Shown here: piece after piece, positions 31,467-42,190 of the stretch | Position numbering within the stretch: the stretch's first letter is position 1 | How the letters are laid out: the number at the start of each line of letters is the position of its first letter | NCBI GenBank assembly: GCA_015698045.1 | Contig: BLAL01000246.1 | Location: forward strand, 930,001 to 994,000 | DNA from: Rhizophagus clarus | Taxonomy: Eukaryota; Glomeromycota; Glomeromycetes; Glomerales; Glomeraceae | Length of the DNA stretch: 64,000 bases | Direction: 5' to 3' | The notes under the pieces: model-generated | The model's database searches: none | Told to the model about the DNA's origin: nothing | Seen by the model: only the letters and a program-made list of their open reading frames with translations | Position numbers and translations under genes: made by a program

Positions 31467-33905
31467 CACTAGTCGAAAAAGAAATATTCGGCCTTAATGA
31501 AATTCGGCCTATATTCGACCAAAATTAAAATTATTCGACCTCAATTAGTAATGATCTATGATTAAACATATATTTGACGTTGTTGAATCATAGTCGAATA
31601 GTGTATATTAATTGAGCGTCACGTCGCGTATCACATAACTAATTAAAGCTTAAAAAAAAGACTAAATTTAATGAAGTTTCTAAAACTTCTTTCCTTTTTC
31701 CTTCACCATTTCCTTTCATTTTTTACCTCCTTTCGTCCTTTCCCTATTTTTTATCTTTCCCCCTTTTTTCTTTTTCTTCCCTTCATATTTTCCTTTATCT
31801 TTCCCTTTTCCTTCCCTTTCTTAATTTCTCTTTTCCCACTTCTCCCGCACTTTCTTTAAAAAATCTTTAACAAAACAGCTCGTTTTAAGCAGATATTTTG
31901 GTCTCCTTTGGACGCGAAATTTTACGGTAATAATTTTTTTTCTTTAACTACTCTTAATTTAATGAACGGCTTCTAAAAGTTCAGTTATTTCTTTTTATTT
32001 AGTATTCTCTCGGATCTCTTCCTTGAATCTAGATGAGTGAAATTGTTTTTTCTTTTAACTTTAAACAAACTTTATTAACAGTTCATTTTTTTTTGCAGGC
32101 AACCAGTTCTTTGACGTTAGGGGCCGTTTCTTTTTGCGGCTCTTTGGACGTGGTATTTCAGTAAGAGTTGTAAAGTTTAATTTTTTTATTCTATGACTTC
32201 TAAAGAACAGTTAATAATTTCATTTTTTTTCATTTTTTTTTAGACGGTTGGCTCTTCAGTAGGATCTTGGGAGTATCTTTTTGTTTTTTTTTCATTTCTT
32301 TTAGACGGTTGGCTCTTCGGTAAGATCTCAGGAGTATCTTTTCGTTTTATTTTGATGTTTTACGACATTTACTAATGACTCATTTTTACTCTTTTTTAGA
32401 CGGCTAACTCTTCAGTTTGTGTAGGATTTCGGTGAGTATTTTAATTTTTTCGTTTATTTTGTGGTTTTTATGACGTTTATTAACAACTTGTTTTACTTCT
32501 TTTAGATAGTTGATACTCATGTGGAATTTGGTAGCAACAAGACGGTTTTAACAACTCGACTTTTAGTGAGTTTTAATATTTTTTTTTATTTTTAATTAAA
32601 TTTATTTTTTTAATGAATCATGTATTAATATTTTGATTATTTTAATTATAGACGGCTAATTTTCAACATCTTTGATATAATTTTGGTAAGATGAAATATT
32701 CAGTTTATTTATTTAACAAAATGATTACTAATGTTTCGATTCTCTATTTTTTTTAGGCGAGTTCAGTTTTTTTGACGTAAGAATTCGGCGAGTATTTTTT
32801 TTTTAAAGATTTCTTTCGCCTTTTGAAAAATAATTACTAATTTATTTTTTCTTTTTTTTTAGATAATTTGTTCCTCGGCTCTCTGGACGCGAAATTTGAC
32901 AAGAATGATCTTTGACGAACCTCTAATTTTTGGATGTGTGGATTTGATGGTGTGTTTTTTTAATGCAAGAATTTGGCGAGTATTTTTTTTTTAAGATTTC
33001 TTTCGCCTTTTGAAAAATAATTACTAATTTATTTTTTCTTTTTTTTTAGATAATTTGTTCCTCGGCTCTCTGGACGTGAAATTCAACAAGAATGATCTTT
33101 GACGAACCTCTGATCTTTGGATGTGTGGATTTGATGGTGTGTTTTTTTAATGCAAGAATTCAGCGAGTATTTTTTTTTAAAGATTTCTTTCGCCTTTTGA
33201 AAAATAATTACTAATTTATTTTTTCTTTTTTTTAGATAATTTGTTCCTCGGCTCTCTGGATGTGAAATTTGACAAGAATGATCTTTGACGAACCTCCAAT
33301 TTTTGGATGTGTGGATTTGATGGTATGTTTTTTTAATGCAAGAATTCGGCGAGTATTTTTTTTTAAAGATTTCTTTCGCCTTTTGAAAAATAATTACTAA
33401 TTTATTTTTTCTTTTTTTTTAGGCAGTTTGTTTTTTAGCTCTCTGGACGCGAAATTTGACGAGAATGATCTTTGACGAACCTCTGATCTTTGGATGTGTG
33501 GATTTGATGGTGTATTTTTTTAATGCAAGAATTCGGCGAGTATGTTTTTTTTAAGATTTCTTTTGCCTTTTAAAAAATAATTACTAATTTATTTTTTCTT
33601 TTTTTTTAGACAGTTTATTCTTCGGCTCTCTGGATGCGAAATTTGGCAAGAATGATTTAGGATTTTTTAGGATACTTGATTGTGTAGATGATGGTTGTGG
33701 ATATAATGGCGGATAGATTAATGTGAATAATAACAAGTGATAATATATAGATAGATAAATGTTAGATAGATTTTTATATAATATTATAATATGTAGCTAT
33801 AAATAAAATGTTAATAAAACCTATTATTTGACCTTGAAAAACCTCTAGTTTGACCTATATTCGACCTGGTCAAATTTAGGCCGAATTGTCCTTTTTCAAC
33901 TAGTG
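31467..33905. mobile_element. 2,439-bp CACTA-like element with CACTAGTCGAAAAAG termini (element D)
   Basis: Left end CACTAGTCGAAAAAGAAAT at 31467; right end is the inverted CACTAGTTGAAAAAGGACAA ending at 33905. ATA flanks both ends (31464-31466 and 33906-33908), a 3-bp target duplication. Subterminal ATTCGACCT/AGGTCGAAT words occur on both sides. CACTA start plus 3-bp duplication indicates the EnSpm/CACTA superfamily. There is no transposase; the body is an exon/intron-like module array. Termini of the same family occur at 34739, 36115 and 62938. Confidence 0.8.
31880..33660 (+). repeat. Exon/intron-like module array inside element D (array 4)
   Basis: The first half has diverse blocks such as GGCAACCAGTTCTTTGACG and ACGGTTGGCTCTTCAG, bounded by TTTTTTTAG/TTTGCAG and GTGAG/GTAAG. 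From about 32760 it becomes a regular repeat of about 186 bp with five copies, starting near 32783, 32969, 33155, 33339 and 33527. Each contains AATTCGGCGAGTA (donor-like GAGTA), a T-rich spacer with AAATAATTACTAATTTA and TTTTTTTTAG, then a block CTCGGCTCTCTGGACG and AAGAATGATCTTTGACGAAC. No frame spans the blocks. The segment 31671-31860 upstream is a polypyrimidine tract. Confidence 0.7.
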
Positions 33906-33908
33906 ATA

Positions 33909-34735
33909 CTTCTAAAATAAAAATAGTTTAAAAATAGGCAGGACAAAATATAACTGCAACTACACTATATTACATAAAAGAAAGATTATGCTGTTAATAA
34001 AATTCAGTGGAAAAAAATTAAAAGTTTTAATAATATTATTATACTTTACATCAAAATGTTCTAGTAGATGCTACAATTAGAACTTATTTCTTAGATAACA
34101 CACTTTCTACCTGTTTCATATACACTTGTTAAACAGTAAGAACTTTTGTAGATATTTTAGTCTTTGAATCCATCATTGGCATTTCTTTTATGATGTTCAT
34201 AAACAAAGAGTCTTCAGTTTTCATCTGTTTTTTATCATTCTTGTTTCTAAAATTTGTTTCTGTTAAGTAATTAAATAAGTATGTAAATGAAAAGGTTATT
34301 TTCCATACTTTGTTTACTATATTTTAATTGTTTTTCAAAATTATTTTTGAAAAAAAATTTTTCTGAAAAAATAGGTATAATGATCAGCAGGAAGAGTTTA
34401 TCAAGTATATCATATTTATATTTTTTTTTAACTTAAAAAACTGTATAATAAATTTTAATTTTATTGAGTTAAGCTATTTTTAATTTTATTATAATTAGCA
34501 GCAACTTAATTAAAGAAAAACAATGTAATCCTTCTAAAGTTTCACTACTTTAATAAATTTTGAATATAAAAGAATTATATATATATATAAGTAAAATTTA
34601 TTATTTTTTATATAACGATAAATATAATAAAATAATAGAATAATAAGTGAAATAATATATTGATACTATTAAATAAAAAAGAAATATGCAGATTTTAAAC
34701 TATTTAATGTGAATTCTAATATCAAATTATTTCTT
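33909..34735. other. AT-rich spacer
   Basis: No gene, repeat family or RNA recognised. Confidence 0.4.
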
Positions 34736-34738
34736 TAT

Positions 34739-35010
34739 CACTAGTCAAAAAAGGACAATTCGGCCTAAATTTGACCAGGTTGAATATAGGTTGAATGATA
34801 ATCTAACCTATGTCAAATTGTGGCTGATTTTTTTGGCGCATTTAAGGTGCCAATCATCTTAAATTTGTAATAAAAAATTCGACCTATATTAGGACATTTT
34901 ACATATTTATTCGACCCTAAAAAAACTATATTCGACTACTATATATAATCTGAATATTATTGATAAATAGGTCAAACTAGAGACAAATTTTAATCAATTT
35001 AGTTCCAAAT
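34739..35010 (+). repeat. Left terminal inverted repeat, CACTA-like
   Basis: Begins CACTAGTCAAAAAAGGACAA at 34739 and contains three ATTCGACC-type words. Its inverted partner is at 62650-62938. Confidence 0.65.
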
Positions 35011-36114
35011 TTATAGTTTATTAACATAGTATTAAAAAAATTACATATGTATTATGCTATATAAAGTTCTATCTAATATCTATCTATATATTATCATTCA
35101 TCTATCATTCATCTATCCGCATCCATCCACCATCCATCCAAAACTACCATCTACACAATCCACTAAATAGATGATTTACATATGCCTAAAGGAGTCTCAA
35201 AACCTATGTAGAAAAGTAACATTAAATGAAATTTCTTTAACAAATTTTTAAATTTCATTAAATTTATTGAATTTGAAACTTACTACCATTTCATTTATCC
35301 AAAAATCGAAACACTTCCTACCATTTAATATAGAATAGTTTCAAAAGCACACTGTCCAGAATGGTTATCAGAGACTGTAAAAAAAAATGCTTAAGGGTAG
35401 AGGGATCGATATGGCTGATCATATGGCTAAAAAAAAAATCATTTTTTTTTACTTCGCTACAAGGAAAACTCACTCAATATTTTATGAAAAACTGTTTAAA
35501 AGTATTCTTTAGAAAGCTAGAGTTTCTGTCTTTCAAATAAACTTTAGTAAAGTATAATACAAATAAGGCTTATAACGAAATATTACATTATGAAGTCGTC
35601 ATTAAGTTGCGAATTTCCTATGGTAAGTTGCGAATCACCTAGAGAACATATCTTCAAATTAACTTTAAACTTATGAAACCTTACAAGTTAATAGTATAAT
35701 AAAAAAGAATATTTATGTCAAAAAATCATTATGCATTTACTTATTCAAATAAAATTTTTTATTAATACCATTTTATTTTTTTATTATTAGTCATATTTGA
35801 TTTTAAAAGTCTAAATACATTCAAAAAGACTAATAGCAAATGGTTAAACACTTTAATAAATAAATAAAGCGCATGTTTATACTTTTTTTAAATGTGTATT
35901 TAACAAAATTCATATGGTAGTTTGTGAGAAATCATAAATTTTACTCATTTTGGGTCACATGATGATCTACATTTTTTAGTCTAAAATCATATATATGTTG
36001 TGGCATAGATACACTCTACCCTTAATAAAAATGCTTTTAGAAGAAGTTTAAAATAGGAAACCTTTCGAAACACATCTGGATTCCAGTATTTCCAAGTCAG
36101 AATCAGGTTCCTGA
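35011..36114. other. AT-rich spacer
   Basis: CATCCATC/CATTCATCTATC simple repeats at 35090-35150 and no coding frame. Nothing else recognised. Confidence 0.4.
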
Positions 36115-36236
36115 CACTAGTCGAAAAAGAAATATTCGGCTTCCAAAAAATCTGGCTTAGATTTGGCCAATTTTTAAAAAAATTGACCTAAATTAGTAAT
36201 GATATGCAATTCAATCTATATTTGACTAGGGCTCCG
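36115..36236 (+). repeat. Further CACTAGTCG left terminus, truncated
   Basis: CACTAGTCGAAAAAGAAAT at 36115 and about 120 bp downstream match the left end of element D (shared AATTAGTAATGAT and ATATTTGAC). The copy is cut at 36236 by the hairpin-array element. Confidence 0.6.
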
Positions 36237-38269
36237 ATCGGTTTGGTTCAGTTCGGTTTTTGCAAAAACTGATACCGAACCAAATTGATCGGTATCGGTA
36301 TTGATGATTATCGAAACTGATCGATAATTACCGAAAACCGAACCGATTTACCGATATTAAAAACCATTTTTAGTAAAAAAAACATCGCGAAACTATTTTG
36401 GTATTTTTTTTACCAAATCAAATGATCTATAAAAACGTTTTGCAACGTTTTTTATTTAAAGTGTCAAAAAATAAAGTTGTGAATCGTTTTTTTTTATTAA
36501 ATTAACTAATAAAAAACGTTTCGCAACGTTTTTTTTTATTAAACTAACTGTTAAAAAACGTTTCGCAACGTTTTTTAATTAAAGCAACAAAAAAAAATGT
36601 TGCGAAACGTTTTTTTTTATTAAAATTAGCTCATAAAAACGTTTCGCAACGTTTTTATTATAGAGACAAAAAAAAATGTAGCGAAACGTTTTTTTTTATT
36701 AAGTTAACTGATAAAAAACGTTTCGCAACGTTTTTTAACTAAAGCAACAAAAAAAAAATGTAGCGAAACGTTTTTTTTATTAAACTAACTGTTAAAAAAC
36801 GTTTCGCAACGTTTTTTAATTAAAGCAACAAAAAAAATGTTGCGAAACGTTTTTTTTTATTAAAATTAGCTCATAAAAACGTTTCGCAACGTTTTTATTA
36901 TAGAGACAAAAAAAAATGTAGCGAAACGTTTTTTTTATTAAGTTAACTGATAAAAAACATTTTGCAACGTTTTTTAACTAAAGCAACAAAAAAAAACGTA
37001 GCAAAATATTTTTTTTTATTAAACTAACTGTTAAAAAACGTTTCGCAACGTTTTTTAATTAAAGCAACAAAAAAAAATGTTGCGAAACGTTTTTTTTTAT
37101 TAAAATTAACTCATAAAAACGTTTCGCAACGTTTTTATTAAAGTGACAAAAAAAAACGTTGCGAAACGTTTTTTTTATTAAAATTAGCTCATAAAAACGT
37201 TTCGCAACGTTTTTATTATAGAGACAAAAAAAAACATAGCGAAACGTTTTTTTTATTAAATTAACTGATAAAAAACGTTTCGCAACGTTTTTTAACTAAA
37301 GCAACAAAAAAAAACGTAGCGAAACGTTTTTTTTTATTAAACTAACTGTTAAAAAACGTTTCGCAACATTTTTTAATTAAAGCAACAAAAAAAAACGTTG
37401 CGAAACGTTTTTTTTTATTAAAATTAGCTAATAAAAACGTTGCGCAACGTTTTTATTAAAGTGACAAAAAAAAACGTTGCGAAACGTTTTTTTTATTAAA
37501 ATTAACTCATAAAAATGTTTCGCAACGTTTTTATTAAAGTGACAAAAAAAACGTTGCGAAACGTTTTTTTTATTAAAATTAGCTCATAAAAACGTTTTGC
37601 AACGTTTTTATTATAGAGACAAAAAAAAATGTTGCGAAACGTTTTTTTTATTAAATTAACTGATAAAAAATGTTTTGCAACGTTTTTTAACTAAAGCAAC
37701 AAAAAAAAACGTAGCAAAACGTTTTTTATCAGTTAATTTAATAAAAAAAACGTTTCGCAACGTTTTTTTTTGTCTCTATAATAAAAACGTTGCAAAACGT
37801 TTTTTTTTATTAAAATTAACTCATAAAAACGTTTCGCAACGTTTTTATTAAAGTGACAAAAAAAAACGTTGCAAAACGTTTTTTTTTATCCAATTAACAT
37901 TTCGCAACGTTGTTTGTTAAAATGACAAGAAAAAAGTTGCGAATAGTTATTTTTTTATTAGATTAACGAATAAAAACGATTCGCAACGTTTCTTAATTAA
38001 AGTGACAAAACACCGCTGCGAAACGGTTTGTTTTATCAAAATAACTAATAAAAAACGTTTCACAACATTTTTTTATTATATTATTTAGTTAAATCGATTC
38101 GGTAATTCGGTTCGGTAAATCGCAAAACCGGTACCGAAACCGCAGTTACTGAAACCGATCAGTAAATTTACCGAAAGTTTCGGTTCGGTAAACTGTAAAA
38201 ACCGAAACCGCTCTGATACCGAAACCGATCGGTACAGTTCGGTAATTACCGAAACCGATCGGAGCCCTA
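36237..38269. mobile_element. Non-autonomous element with TAGGGCTCCGATCGG ends and a hairpin-array core
   Basis: Left end TAGGGCTCCGATCGGTTTGG at 36237; right end is its inverted match, CCGATCGGAGCCCTA, ending at 38269. About 130 bp on each side is rich in ACCGAAACCGATCGGT words and is itself inverted. The core (36370-38060) alternates AAAACGTTTCGCAACGTTTT with its reverse complement AAAACGTTGCGAAACGTTTT, separated by TTATTAAAATTAGCTCAT or AATTAAAGCAAC, so that each neighbouring pair can form a perfect hairpin. It has no coding capacity. It cuts off the 3' end of the integrase at 38270. I found no target duplication. The termini resemble hAT-type ends (TAGGG), which is weak evidence. Confidence 0.7.
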
Positions 38270-38972
38270 GTACTGATATAGGTTCAAGAAGTTTGGTTCG
38301 AACTAGTGTCCCTTCTAGTAGTAACTCTGTATTTTTATTAATTTTAGGTGGACCTTCTGGGATTTTAGGCGGGTCTCTTTGCTACTGTTCATCTACTAAT
38401 CTTACTATATCATGGAAATCTTCAGACCATTCAACCGATGTCTCACCAGTTTTCAGTTCCTGTGCTGTCATCCTTTTAAGAAGTGGTTCTTGTATAGCCT
38501 GAATTGCCCTTTTTGCATATGACTGCTGTTTGTGACGTCCAGGTTCGCCAAATCTCATCATAACTCCAATGCTATTAAGGAAAAAATCACGTATTTGTGA
38601 GTTAGTAAATTCTAAACCAGAAACAGTTTCTAGTCTATGAATAGGAGGTTGGATATGACTACGTCCATATATTTTAATAAATGCTTTTAATACGCTATTA
38701 GCTGTCTTATTTTTGATAGGCTCAGCATCTACTCGTCTTCTGGATATTTCTACTACTACGAGAAAATAATGGTATCCCTTGGGGTCTATAGGCATTTCTC
38801 TTAAATCAGACTGCTGAGTAGCATTTTCTTTCCAAACGATTACTTTTGGACGTTCAGATCTTTTTTCTTTAAGAGGTTTTCGATAGATGTTATAATGCTC
38901 TTGATCTTTAAAAAGACGTGCTGGTACCCCTGATAGGTTATAAAATTTGTAATACCTCTCTAAAGGGTTCAT
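38270..38972 (-). pseudogene. RVE (retroviral-type) integrase of the virus-like block, catalytic triad lost, 3' end cut off
   Basis: ATG 38972 opens a 196-residue frame to TAG 38382, after which the same frame continues (KIPEGPPKINKNTELLLEGT...) to the hairpin element at 38269. It is the DDE integrase core: HYFLVVVEISRRRVDAEPIK, then ETVSGLEFTN, then GEPGRHKQQSYAKRAIQ. By position the three catalytic acids are changed: Asp to Glu at residue 75, Asp to Val at 117 and Glu to Lys at 154, with normal D-D(35-36)-E spacing. Family members insert linear DNA with terminal repeats. The basic C-terminal tail expected to bind DNA is lost. It diverges from the zinc-ribbon gene at 39012 across a 39-bp gap. 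Confidence 0.75.
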
Positions 38973-39011
38973 ATTGCTTAAATTAAAGATTTACTTCTAG
39001 AATTTAAATTT

Positions 39012-39332
39012 GTGGTCATGACAGAGATATATTGTGTAAAGTGTAAAAAGAAGACAGAAACGTCTTCAGAAGTTCAGGATATGACTGATAAAGGTCAATA
39101 TAGAATTCATGGTGATTGTATTATTTGTGGAACACATAAGAACACTCTTACTGGTGAAAATTGGGAGATTAAAACACATAGTAAAAGAGAAATTCTAGAT
39201 GCTAAGAAAAAAAGAAAGAAGATGGCTATGAATAAGAAAGCTAAGAAACTTGGTCTTAAAATTTTAGATGCTAATGAAAATGTTCAGACTTATATTAAGA
39301 GGTATTTAAGAGAAGCGACAAAAGAGGATTAA
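39012..39332 (+). CDS. Small zinc-ribbon protein (DUF5679-like)
   Basis: 106 residues. YCVKCKKKTE near the start and GDCIICGTHK at about residues 34-43 give two CxxC pairs spaced like a zinc ribbon, and the pattern YCVKC...Y-x-GDCIICG resembles the small DUF5679 proteins found in large DNA viruses and their relatives. The C-terminal half is strongly basic (DAKKKRKKMAMNKKAKKLGL), suitable for nucleic-acid binding. ATG 39015 is a second in-frame start two codons later. No stop or frameshift, so this gene is intact while its neighbours are not. Role unknown; DNA binding or packaging is plausible. Confidence 0.6.
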   Translation: MVMTEIYCVKCKKKTETSSEVQDMTDKGQYRIHGDCIICGTHKNTLTGENWEIKTHSKREILDAKKKRKKMAMNKKAKKLGLKILDANENVQTYIKRYLREATKED

Positions 39333-39443
39333 TTACGATTTTTTTTTCGAAAAATCCTAAAATTATAATTAAAGATAAGGGTATAATAAAGTAAATCATA
39401 TAATAAATATTCGAAATTAAACATATCCATTATATACTAAAAA

Positions 39444-40022
39444 ATGTATACTGACATTGCTACATTCTTAGATGTATCCCCAAAATGGGTAGAAAATTGG
39501 CTAAATACTTCAACCAGCCACATTGTTAATACTTCATTCGAGAGAACAGATATATTTCAGATACATGAAATTGCTCGTAACATCATGTATTATCTTGATC
39601 AGCTTGCCGAAGAAGACTACTGGAAAGCTGTAGTAAATTATAAGAATAGTAAGGAAGAATTAAATCATGCTTATATTAAATGTTCAGGTACGAATAAAGC
39701 TCTTAAAGATTCTCTATACAAAAAATTTATGGATTTGGCCGATAAAAAAGAAAAAGCCTTTGCATATCAAGTAGAGATAGAAAAAATTTTATTACAAGGT
39801 GGATTTGCATATAAGAAAGATGGAAGAGAAAAAAATCGTATACTTGATAATATTCGAATACTAGTTAATGGATTAAACCCTTATAAAATCCCAATACGGT
39901 TTGAAGAACCAATTTGGCAACCAGATTACTGGGGAGATGAAGATCCAGACGATTCTGTAAACTGGCAATCAGAGTATTCGGAAGATTTAAGTGATTTTGA
40001 TGAAGATCCAGATTACCCTTAG
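39444..40022 (+). CDS. Hypothetical 192-residue protein with acidic tail
   Basis: Intact frame between ATG 39444 and TAG 40022. The N-terminal part DIATFLDVSPKWVENWL could be a helix-turn-helix-like segment; the middle is helical and charged (YIKCSGTNKALKDSLYKKFM); the end is rich in Asp/Glu and Trp/Tyr (PDYWGDEDPDDSVNWQSEYS). No family recognised. It converges with the protease at a distance of 34 bp, in line with a compact virus-like gene arrangement. A structural role cannot be excluded. Confidence 0.55.
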   Translation: MYTDIATFLDVSPKWVENWLNTSTSHIVNTSFERTDIFQIHEIARNIMYYLDQLAEEDYWKAVVNYKNSKEELNHAYIKCSGTNKALKDSLYKKFMDLADKKEKAFAYQVEIEKILLQGGFAYKKDGREKNRILDNIRILVNGLNPYKIPIRFEEPIWQPDYWGDEDPDDSVNWQSEYSEDLSDFDEDPDYP

Positions 40023-40055
40023 AATATATTGAATGGATCTAATTTTATATTTTTT

Positions 40056-40735
40056 TTATGTTTGATTTGCATCTGGAATTATGGGAATAAAATAGTCTTT
40101 ATTATTGCAAGTAAGAGCGATATGCTTTCTAGATTCATGAATATTATAATTATACCTTTTAAGACATGTTCGGCTTAAACCAATTTCTCTATGCTTATAT
40201 TCTTTCAGAATTACAAGGTCTTCTTTAATAATACATCCTGGTAAAAGCTCTATCGATACATTTTTTATTATACCAAGTGTTTCACTTGGCCCTGACGCAC
40301 CAGTAATGCTATGCTTTATAGATTTATCGGCTTTTAGTTTTAGTTCTGGAACTGCTTCTTCTTGGATCCAAGAGACATTAGCACAGGAATCTGCTAAACA
40401 CTGAATATCTACCCTATTTACAATTCCATTTATAGCCAAAAGATCCTTAGTATTTTCTAATCGAGTAACATCAATATCCATAGCCATTGGACCTAAATAT
40501 TCTTCTTGTACTTCTAGTTGTTCTTGAGGAGCGCTTTCATAATTTTCTAATATTTTATAGACGATCTCCTGAATAATCTTTTTGATATCAGCAAGCTTTA
40601 GAAGATTTATAAGCTCTGCTTTAGTAAAGTTTGTTGGTGGAATTTTTACCACTTTAGTTAATTTAAATGTCGATTTAGATGTCAATTTAGATGCAGAACT
40701 AGGGTTTGACGTCTTACCTTTATTTGAAACTATCT
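40056..40735 (-). CDS. Retropepsin-like aspartic protease in the -1 frame after gag
   Basis: The frame has no ATG near its start (a TTG lies at 40685). It is entered most naturally by a -1 frameshift on the A9 run at 40743-40735, directly before the gag stop. After a Ser/Lys-rich linker the protease domain occupies the last 130 residues: CLADSCANVSWIQEE (active-site motif normally DSGA, here DSCA), then a flap region SITGASGPSETLG and the second motif REIGLSRTCLKRYNY in place of the usual ILG-x-D. Retropepsins cleave Gag polyproteins during particle maturation. Gly to Cys in the active site is probably a decay mutation. It lies in the same orientation as gag and has no reverse transcriptase downstream. 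Confidence 0.65.
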
Positions 40736-42190
40736 TTTTTTTTGGACAAGCATAATTTCTCCATTCTCACCTTGAATAAGTTCTATAGGTACACTTCGAA
40801 TAGCATTGGAAGTATCCATAGGATCATCATGATCATCTAAGGAAAGTTCACGCATTGTCCTATTTAACTCTGCATCTTCACGTCTTTCTCTAGCTTTTGT
40901 GATTCTTTTAGCAACCTTACCAGCTAATCTTTGTGCTAATGTATTTCTAGGAGCAGGTCCACCTGATGCATAATCAAATAGCTGTTGTAACTGCCTATCA
41001 TCAACCTCCTCTTCACCAAACGGATTAAGACCTTCATCAGGATATGAATCCTGTGCATAAAGTTCCCAATCATCATGATATCGAGGCTTAGGTTTAGGCT
41101 TAGGTCTATAAACAGGCTTTACATCTCGAGCCTTAAGACTCTCCTGTAATTGACGAATTTGGGATTGAAAAGTTTCAGCCTATTGTTGTAATAAACGATT
41201 CATCTCTCCTTGGGTAACTGCATGATGTTGGACTGGTTTTAATATAACTGGCTCCTGACTAACTGGTGGCAATTGCTCTGGAATAATTTGTCTATCCCTG
41301 TGATACTGTATATTTTCTCGTCTTTCTTTACCAAGATGTAATTCAGCCTTTCTTTTTTCAATTCGTTCAAGAAGACCTACCAATTCCTCTATATCCCATT
41401 CAGCACCAATCCTTTCAGCCTCAATAGCACAATCATCATTCAGACCTCTTAGAAACTGATTAACTAAAACATCATTACCATAGCCTAATAATTCAGCACT
41501 TCTTCTAACTTTATCATAGAAATCTCGAACAGGCATGTTTTCTTGAAAAAGATTGCTAAACTTTAACTGACGTCTGGCATTCTGTTGTGTAGGAAATTCA
41601 TTGCGTATTTTAATTAGAACATGACAGGGAAAAGCTGGGATTACATATGGGTGACCGAAATCTGCTCCACCAGCAATTGCAACACCAGATCCAGCTGTAC
41701 CACCAACAACATTGTGGTTAAGAGGATCATTAGTAAACTCCATACTAGCCCGATTTAGCCAAATATCTCTATTTCCTTCTATGGCATAATCAGGCCAAAC
41801 ATTAGTAACTAGAACATTAGCACCTACACCACTAGGTGCCATAATATTTCTTGTACCAGAAGGGTTAACCCATGTATTTACTGGACAATTAGCAGCATTA
41901 CCAGCCAAAGCCTTAAATGCCACTTCATCACCATGTGCAGCACGAAAAAGAAAATTTCTAAGCTTAACTCTCTTTCCTAAAATATTACTATTATACCATC
42001 TGGCAGCTGGACCAGTTAAGCAAGCACGAAGTATACCCATAGCTTTCTCCCAACCTGCTGGATTACCAGCAACAGCCGATGGATCAATTCCAATACTATG
42101 AATATAGCCCTTATATAACTCAAAAAATCTCTCAAGATCATCGTCATCATTTCCAGCAAAAACTGGCATTCTTATTGCAACAGTAGCCAT
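40730..42190 (-). pseudogene. Gag-like (retrotransposon-type) capsid protein, one premature stop
   Basis: ATG 42190 to TAG 40732-40730, 486 residues, with a single in-frame TAG at 41182-41180 (context LLQQ*AETFQSQ; a Gln codon is the simplest ancestor). After the stop the frame is open for about 150 codons. The N-terminal part has DDDDLERFFELYKGY and ACLTGPAARWYNSNILGK; the centre has the retrotransposon Gag signature LFQENMPVRDFYDKVRRSAE, LLGYGNDVLVNQFLRGLNDD and LLERIEKRKAE. No CCHC zinc knuckle is seen. Between these lies a Gly/Ala/Asn-rich insertion of about 100 residues (residues 90-190) not usual in Ty3 Gag. Gag proteins self-assemble into capsids. No LTR or reverse transcriptase is near. 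Confidence 0.7.

Noticed and set aside
36370-38060. Regularly spaced repeats as a CRISPR-like array
   Set aside because: The repeats alternate in orientation, the spacers are only two fixed sequences, and the context is a eukaryotic transposon.
36229-38277. A target-site duplication for the 36-kb hairpin element
   Set aside because: The 8-bp flanks TATTTGAC and GTACTGAT do not match; no other offset gives a convincing repeat.
38293-38502. Plus-strand frame antisense to the integrase
   Set aside because: Shadow of the integrase gene, with no independent features.
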